This document shows positions 59,490 through 64,000 of a stretch of DNA of 64,000 bases, one piece after another. Origin of the DNA: Pseudooceanicola endophyticus. GTDB taxonomy: Bacteria; Pseudomonadota; Alphaproteobacteria; Rhodobacterales; Rhodobacteraceae. The translations under genes were made by a program, and so were the position numbers. The notes under the pieces are model-generated. The model ran no database searches. It saw nothing but the letters and a program-made list of their open reading frames with translations, and was not told where the DNA came from. Within the stretch, counting starts at the first letter, position 1. Each line of letters begins with the position of its first letter. Where the stretch lies: positions 310,001 to 374,000 of the forward strand of contig NZ_JAHIAB010000002.1 of assembly GCF_018760365.1 (NCBI RefSeq), given 5' to 3'.

Positions 59490-61484
59490 GTGCGCATCCT
59501 CTATGTCTCGCGCGAGACGCCTTTTACCCCCTCCGGCGGGATCGCCACCTATCTGGAGTACATGGTGCCCGCCATGCAGGCCGCCGGCCACGAGGTCTAC
59601 CTGTTCACCTGGACCGAGGGGCCCCATGCGCTGCGCCTGCCCGATACGGCACCCTTCCGGCGCGATCATGTCCATGTCGAACATCTGGATCCCCGGCAGG
59701 TCTGGCGGCAATGCCCGGTGCCCTCGCACAACCTGTTCATGGCCAGCCATCTGGCCGATGCGCTGCACCGAGTGATCGCCGAATGGCGCATCGACGTGGT
59801 GGAGGGGACGGATTTCCTGGCGCCCTGCCTGACCGCCTATCAGGGGATCCAGACCCGTGCCGGGGCCGAGCGGCAGCTGCTTGTCACCTACAACCACGGC
59901 TTCATCGAGGATTTCTACGAGGCCGACCAGATCGACATGGATGCGGGCGCCCGGATGAACCACCTCTGCGAGCGCCAGCAATGCCGGGTCTCGGATCTGG
60001 TGATCGCGCCTTCGCGGACCGCGCAGGCACGGCTGGCGGGCTATGGCATCACCGAAAACGTTGCGGCGCTGCGCGAACCCTATGCCTTCGGGCCCGCGCC
60101 GGACTTTCCCGGGGCCCGGGCGGACTTCCAGTACATTGGCCGGATTGCCCTGTCGAAGGGGATCGACAAGCTGATCTACCTGGCCAATGCGATCGAGCCG
60201 GTGCTGCCGCTGCGCCAGATCCGTCTGATCGGGCGGATCGTCGACACCCCGTTCCGCCAGCGCGACATGCAGGGCTATGTGCGCGCCCGCCTGTCGCCCG
60301 GCCTGCGTGATCGCGTCTCCTTCTCGGGCTTCCTGCCCCGGGCAGAGGCGCGCGCCCTGCTGGAACCCGGGGCGCTCTGTCCCAGCCTCGGCTCGGCCGA
60401 GACCTTTTCCTATGCCTGCGTGGAAGCGATCGACGCGGGGCTGCTGCCGGTGGTGCGGGCGGGCACGCCGATGGCGGAATTCTTCCTCGAACACCAGGCG
60501 AGGCATGTGCTGGACGAGGGGATGGCCAGCGTCCGGGGCCTCCAGATGCAGATGGAGCGGATGATGGCGCAGGCCCCGGCGATTGCCGCCGATCTGCGCG
60601 CCCATTGCGTCGAAACCCTTGATCCCGCCCGCATTGCCGAGGCGACGGGACAGCTGTACGACGCCCGGCTGGCGGCCAAGCGGGGCCGCAGCCTGCATGC
60701 GGCGCCGCGCGCGCCGATGGGGCTGGCGGATCTGACGGTGCTGATCCCCGCCTATCAGCCCGGGGAAGAGTTCCACGAGACCATCGACAGCCTCGCCTGG
60801 CAGTCGCCCGCTCCGCCCCGGGTGCTGATCTGCGATGATGGATCGACCGCCGCCGCCGCTGCGCATTTCGACTATGCCCGGGCAATGTTGCCCGACGTGA
60901 CGGTGATCGCCCAGCCCAACGGCGGGCTGCTGGCGGCGCGCAACACGCTGATCGCCGCCTGCGAAACGCCCCTGGCGCTGTTCCTCGATACCGACGACCT
61001 GCTGGCGCCGGATCTGCTGGCGCATCTGCTGGAGGCCTGGAACCAGTCCCCGCTGGCCCCTGACGCCGTGATCCCGCAGCGCCGCAACTTCGGCGAAAGC
61101 GCCGAGCCGGTGCTTCAGCATCTGCTGGGCGATCACCTGCACCTGCTGGAGAACGACTATCGCATGACCGCGCTGATCCGCACCGAGGTCCTGCGCGAGA
61201 TCGGCTTTGACGCCACCCGCCGCAATGGCGAGGGCGACGACTGGGCCTTCTGGCTGCGCTTCACCGCGCGCGGGTATCGCGGCATTCTGCTGCCCGAGCA
61301 GGGCTTTCTTTACCGCTTCCGGAAAGGCTCGATGTCCTGGCCCTGGAGCCGGGGACAGAATGTCGGCAGCCGCACCATGCTGCGCGCCGCCATGGAGGAA
61401 ATGTGCGCTTCGGACCCGGCGGCCTGCCGGCAGCTGGCAAGGGCGCTCTATGCACAGGCGGTGTCGCGCCAGGAGGCAGGATGA
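59490..61484 (+). CDS. Two-domain glycosyltransferase (GT4 fused to GT2)
   Basis: A 664-residue cytosolic enzyme with two complete glycosyltransferase domains. Residues 1-390 are a GT-B fold of family GT4: PSGGIATYLEYM early and Glu304/Glu312 in ETFSYACVE (the EX7E motif). Residues 412-640 are a GT-A fold of family GT2: LTVLIPAYQPG at the start and the metal-binding D-x-D at Asp500-Asp502 in LFLDTDD. Such fusions build oligosaccharides by adding two sugars in sequence, so this could make a repeat of a surface glycan. The start is GTG at 59490, one base after the upstream stop, and the end overlaps the sulfotransferase gene (ATGA). Confidence 0.9.
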   Translation: MRILYVSRETPFTPSGGIATYLEYMVPAMQAAGHEVYLFTWTEGPHALRLPDTAPFRRDHVHVEHLDPRQVWRQCPVPSHNLFMASHLADALHRVIAEWRIDVVEGTDFLAPCLTAYQGIQTRAGAERQLLVTYNHGFIEDFYEADQIDMDAGARMNHLCERQQCRVSDLVIAPSRTAQARLAGYGITENVAALREPYAFGPAPDFPGARADFQYIGRIALSKGIDKLIYLANAIEPVLPLRQIRLIGRIVDTPFRQRDMQGYVRARLSPGLRDRVSFSGFLPRAEARALLEPGALCPSLGSAETFSYACVEAIDAGLLPVVRAGTPMAEFFLEHQARHVLDEGMASVRGLQMQMERMMAQAPAIAADLRAHCVETLDPARIAEATGQLYDARLAAKRGRSLHAAPRAPMGLADLTVLIPAYQPGEEFHETIDSLAWQSPAPPRVLICDDGSTAAAAAHFDYARAMLPDVTVIAQPNGGLLAARNTLIAACETPLALFLDTDDLLAPDLLAHLLEAWNQSPLAPDAVIPQRRNFGESAEPVLQHLLGDHLHLLENDYRMTALIRTEVLREIGFDATRRNGEGDDWAFWLRFTARGYRGILLPEQGFLYRFRKGSMSWPWSRGQNVGSRTMLRAAMEEMCASDPAACRQLARALYAQAVSRQEAG

Positions 61485-62278
61485 CCGGATCGGACCTTAT
61501 CTTCGTGATCGGACGCCAGCGCAGCGGCACCACGGTGTTCCGCACCCTGCTGACCCGTGCCGGGGCGCTGAATTGCGACGAGATCTTCCATGGCGATCTC
61601 TCGGCGCCGCACCGTTTCTACGGCTTCGTGCGCGACCGGGTGCAGGAACGCCCCGAACTGGTGCATCCGCAGCACCACCCCCGGTTGTTTCGCGATTACA
61701 TCGCGGCGCTGCGCCGTCAGGCCGGCGGGCGGCGGCTGGTGATGGATGTGAAGTACTTCGGGCTGAACCTCATTCCGCAGCGCGAAGATGTCGATGGCCG
61801 CAAGCCCTTCGTCATCGGCTTCATGCAGGAAAGCGGCGCGGGCATCGTGCATATCCGGCGGCGCAACAAGCTTCGGGTGCATGTCTCCGAACAGATCTCG
61901 ATCGCCACCGGCAAATGGTCGGCAGAGCGGGCCGAGCAGATGATCACCGACAAGCCCCGGCTGCACCTCGACATTGCCGTTGCGCTGGCCGCCATCGACC
62001 GGCTGGAACGTCAGGATGCGCGGGTGCAGACGCTGCTGGCCACGGTGCCCGGCGTGGTGCGGCTGGATTACGAGGACATGTTCACCGAGGCGGGTGATTT
62101 CACCCCCGAGGTCTGCGCGATTGGCGAACGGCTGCTGGGCGGCAGCGCGGTCGAGGCCCGGCCCGCCAATCTGCGGATGAACCCCGAACCGCTGGAGGCG
62201 CTGGTCGACAACCATGGCGACCTGGTGGCGGCCCTGGTGGGCACGCGCCACGCATGGATGCTGGAGGCGGCGGGGTGA
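61481..62278 (+). CDS. Sulfotransferase family protein
   Basis: A 265-residue protein with the 5'-phosphosulfate-binding loop GRQRSGTT (residues 11-18) and a central HIRRRNKLRVHVSEQIS that fits the 3'-phosphate-binding/dimer segment of sulfotransferases (RxNxLxxxVSxxI pattern). These enzymes move sulfate from PAPS to a hydroxyl of a sugar, lipid or other acceptor. With the GT4-GT2 protein next to it, a sulfated surface glycan is the natural guess. The ATG at 61481 overlaps the previous stop by 4 nt; an upstream extension is antisense noise. Confidence 0.85.
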   Translation: MTGSDLIFVIGRQRSGTTVFRTLLTRAGALNCDEIFHGDLSAPHRFYGFVRDRVQERPELVHPQHHPRLFRDYIAALRRQAGGRRLVMDVKYFGLNLIPQREDVDGRKPFVIGFMQESGAGIVHIRRRNKLRVHVSEQISIATGKWSAERAEQMITDKPRLHLDIAVALAAIDRLERQDARVQTLLATVPGVVRLDYEDMFTEAGDFTPEVCAIGERLLGGSAVEARPANLRMNPEPLEALVDNHGDLVAALVGTRHAWMLEAAG

Positions 62279-63330
62279 GCGCGCGTGATCTTGCGCCGCC
62301 CGCCCGGGATGAACGCTTCAGCGACTGGGCGCTGCTGCGCCGGCGCGGCGCGCGGCGGCTGGTGATCGCCTTCTCGGGGATCGACTGCAAGAAGGGGCGC
62401 TTTGCCTATTACGATGTGCTGGCGCGGCAGGATTGCGACCAGCTGCTGCTGAACTGCCCGGACAACGGCTGGTTCTTCGACGGGGTGCCGCTGGAGCGCG
62501 GGGATGCCTCGCGCGGGCAGACGCTGGACTTCCTGCGCGAGCTTGCCGCGTGCTACGACGAGGTGCTGATGCTGGGCGGCTCCATGGGCGCCTACGGGGC
62601 GCTGCTCTACGGGGCCGGGCTGCCGGGCGCCAAGGTGCTGGCCATGTCGCCCGAGATCTACGGCGGCCTGCGGCGCGGCTTCTTCCTGCGCTGTGCGGGG
62701 GTGGCAGGCCCCCCGCCGGGCCTCTCGGCGCTGCTGGCACGCAGTCCGGATTTCCGCCCCTGGATCCTGGTCGGGGAAAAGGTGGCCAGCGATCTCTTCT
62801 GCCTGACCGAGGTGCCACCGGCGCGGGTGATCAGCCTGAAGAACTGCCCGCACACGATTCCCGCCTATCTTGAATCGCGTTTCGGTCTGGCGGCCCTGAT
62901 CCCGGCGCTCTCCGAGGACCGGCTGGAGCCGATGCTGGCTCCCCTGCGCGGCGAGATGAGCCGCTATCCCGATCTGGCCGCGCTGCTTTACCTGCTGGAT
63001 CTGGGCCGTCTGCCGGTGGCGCGCGCCATGGGCTACCTCGGGACGCTGCCGCCGGACCTTTATCTGCGCGGCTATCTGGCTCTGGCGATCGCCCGCGCGT
63101 TCGAGCGTCAGGACCGGCCCGACATGGCATTGCGGCTGGCGGCAGAGGCGCGCACGGTCAATCCCGGCGACATGGAGGCGCAGGCTTTGCATGACCGGCT
63201 TTGGACCGCGCTGGAGGGGCGCCCGCCGGCGCCGCGCTTCCGGGCCCATGTGGACGCCGATCTCTGCGCCGTGCGGGCCTATCGCGCCCAGCTCGATCAG
63301 CTGGAGGCGCTGCACGGACCGGCGGGCTGA
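62275..63330 (+). CDS. Alpha/beta-hydrolase-like protein with helical C-terminus
   Basis: A 351-residue protein of uncertain family. Residues 25-200 look like an alpha/beta-hydrolase core: strand RRLVIAFSG, then LMLGGSMGAYGALLYG with the nucleophile elbow G-x-S-x-G (Ser103 in GGSMG); Asp173 in VGEKVASDLF and His193 in KNCPHTIPAYL could complete a triad. Residues 235-350 are alpha-helical with TPR-like periodicity. The start is a GTG at 62275 that overlaps the sulfotransferase stop. It probably trims, acylates or transfers groups on the same product. No signal peptide. Confidence 0.8.
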   Translation: MSARDLAPPARDERFSDWALLRRRGARRLVIAFSGIDCKKGRFAYYDVLARQDCDQLLLNCPDNGWFFDGVPLERGDASRGQTLDFLRELAACYDEVLMLGGSMGAYGALLYGAGLPGAKVLAMSPEIYGGLRRGFFLRCAGVAGPPPGLSALLARSPDFRPWILVGEKVASDLFCLTEVPPARVISLKNCPHTIPAYLESRFGLAALIPALSEDRLEPMLAPLRGEMSRYPDLAALLYLLDLGRLPVARAMGYLGTLPPDLYLRGYLALAIARAFERQDRPDMALRLAAEARTVNPGDMEAQALHDRLWTALEGRPPAPRFRAHVDADLCAVRAYRAQLDQLEALHGPAG

Positions 63331-63563
63331 GCCGTGCTTGCGGGGCTGCCGGGGCGCCTGTCCTGCGGCATCGGAGGGCCTTTAGAAGCCCGCCCGGGCC
63401 GCGCGTGGCGAGGTCCTGCCGGTCGCGCGCGCAGGTCTGCAAAGTCCCGCCTTCGGAGGCGCGCAGCGGCCCGCCGGACATGCAAAACGCCCGCGCAATG
63501 GCAGGCGGCTCACCCGGTTGGGTTCTGGCAGCGTCAGTCTAACTGTTTGATTTTGTTTCGACC

Positions 63564-63596
63564 CTTTCCCGTCCCGGCCGAAGCCGGGAGGGAAAG
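63564..63596. other. Hairpin abutting the 3' end of tRNA-Ser
   Basis: A 14-bp stem with one bulge (arms CTTTCCC-GT-CCCGGC, 63564-63578, and GCCGGG-A-GGGAAAG, 63583-63596) and a CGAA tetraloop, ending one base before the encoded CCA. There is no U-tract on the tRNA strand. Confidence 0.7.
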
Positions 63597-63686
63597 TGGC
63601 GGAGAGACAGGGATTCGAACCCTGGGAACCCGTAAAGGCTCAACGGTTTTCGAGACCGCCCCGTTCGACCACTCCGGCACCTCTCC
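63597..63686 (-). tRNA. tRNA-Ser(CGA)
   Basis: Ninety nucleotides with CCA encoded (63597-63599), acceptor stem GGAGAGG with TCTCTCC (G-T at base 7), a long variable arm and GGTTCGAATCC T-arm. The anticodon loop reads CTCGAAA, giving CGA, which reads UCG serine codons. The long variable arm could suggest leucine, but the anticodon excludes that. Confidence 0.97.
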
Positions 63687-63859
63687 GCGGGGGTCGTGAG
63701 GGGCGTTTACAGAGAGTTGTGAACGGGTTCAAGGGCCTTTTGCATTGCGGAGGCCAAGAATGTTCCTACCTTTGCGTCAGGGGGCCGTTGCGGTGCCCCG
63801 ACGCCCCGTGGGCATGGCCCCGGCCGCCACGGGCACAGCATGAGAAGGAGTAAGCAGCA

Positions 63860-64000
63860 ATGAGGCAAGCAGAGCGGAGAGGGGCCGCGGCCGCGGTCCG
63901 GGCAGGGGATGCCGGCGCCATCAGGCGCGCGGGGATCATCCTCCTGTCCTCGCTGATTCTGCTGGCGGCCTATGCGCTGCCGGGGAAGGCGGCCACCGAT
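63860..64000 (+). CDS. Exported or membrane-anchored protein, N-terminus only
   Basis: The first 47 residues of a protein that runs past the window. A GAAGGAG lies 9 nt before the ATG. The basic start (MRQAERRG...) and hydrophobic IILLSSLILLAAYALPGKA look like a signal peptide or single transmembrane anchor. The product cannot be identified from this length. Confidence 0.7.
   Translation, partial: MRQAERRGAAAAVRAGDAGAIRRAGIILLSSLILLAAYALPGKAATD

Noticed and set aside
57299-59497. Long minus-strand ORF opposite rlmE, pdxA and the unknown protein
   Set aside because: Same antisense effect; the plus-strand genes have clear family motifs.
63597-63686. tRNA-Leu
   Set aside because: A long variable arm is shared by Leu and Ser, but the anticodon loop CTCGAAA gives CGA, which reads serine UCG.

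Overview
The window is chromosomal DNA from an alphaproteobacterium, most likely Rhodobacteraceae (Rhodobacter, Paracoccus or Roseobacter-like). The evidence is the high G+C content, the lptFG-lptD-surA-rsmA operon opposite pepA, the trkA-trkH-hfq-hflX run, a ppx/gppA-rlmE pair, a eukaryotic-type NADP isocitrate dehydrogenase, a DUF4167 protein after prfA-prmC, and a stand-alone pterin-binding methyltransferase beside a metF-like gene. I see no insertion sequence, prophage or CRISPR array. Genes are packed tightly, with many ATGA/TGATG overlaps.

Layout. 0-4 kb: a truncated P-loop ATPase, then a leftward run of an endonuclease/exonuclease/phosphatase-family (EEP) hydrolase, a Na+/H+ antiporter, a DUF1697 protein and an EamA transporter. 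4-8.3 kb: a YjdF/DUF2238-type membrane protein, selO, a nucleoside hydrolase and an orphan Fe(III)-binding protein. 8.4-14.7 kb: mazG opposite an M20 amidohydrolase and agmatinase, then prfA-prmC and DUF4167. 14.7-21.4 kb: the LPS-export/outer-membrane operon lptF-lptG-lptD-surA-rsmA. 21.6-28.3 kb: pepA-holC facing trkA-trkH-hfq-hflX. 28.4-32 kb: a penicillin-acylase-type enzyme and a beta-hydroxyacid dehydrogenase. 32-34 kb: an SMR pump and two yitT paralogues between direct repeats. 34-40 kb: icd, an MFS exporter, a FrnE-type oxidoreductase, an XRE-cupin regulator and an oligopeptide-type binding protein. 40.2 kb: a probable small RNA. 40.5-44.3 kb: bdhA, a pentapeptide protein and a patatin, then DUF502 and a PfkB kinase. 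44.5-46.3 kb: rpsB-tsf. 46.6-52.7 kb: a LuxR-type regulator, an octanucleotide tandem repeat and a compact che operon (STAS-cheY-cheA-cheW-cheR-cheY-small DxxxQ protein). 53-55.3 kb: one-carbon/methionine genes. 55.5-58.7 kb: ppx/gppA, rlmE and pdxA. 58.8-63.3 kb: a translationally coupled surface-glycan-like cluster (unknown protein, GT4-GT2 fusion, sulfotransferase, alpha/beta-hydrolase-like protein). 63.6 kb: tRNA-Ser(CGA).

How the genes work together. The lpt/surA genes build the outer membrane. prfA and prmC make and methylate a release factor. rpsB-tsf, rsmA, rlmE and tRNA-Ser serve translation. bdhA and the patatin suggest polyhydroxybutyrate or lipid turnover. The che operon is a phosphorelay without local receptors, cheB or cheD, and ends in a small protein with a CheZ/CheT-like DxxxQ motif.

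Most worth a second look: a palindromic intergenic repeat whose inner stem changes sequence but stays self-complementary in four copies; the direct repeats around the SMR-yitT-yitT cassette; four TTGCAAA-type boxes about two helical turns apart upstream of a relocated pdxA; ten perfect copies of an 8-bp repeat between the che operon and luxR; the CheT-like protein; the small RNA; and the GT4-GT2/sulfotransferase cluster.
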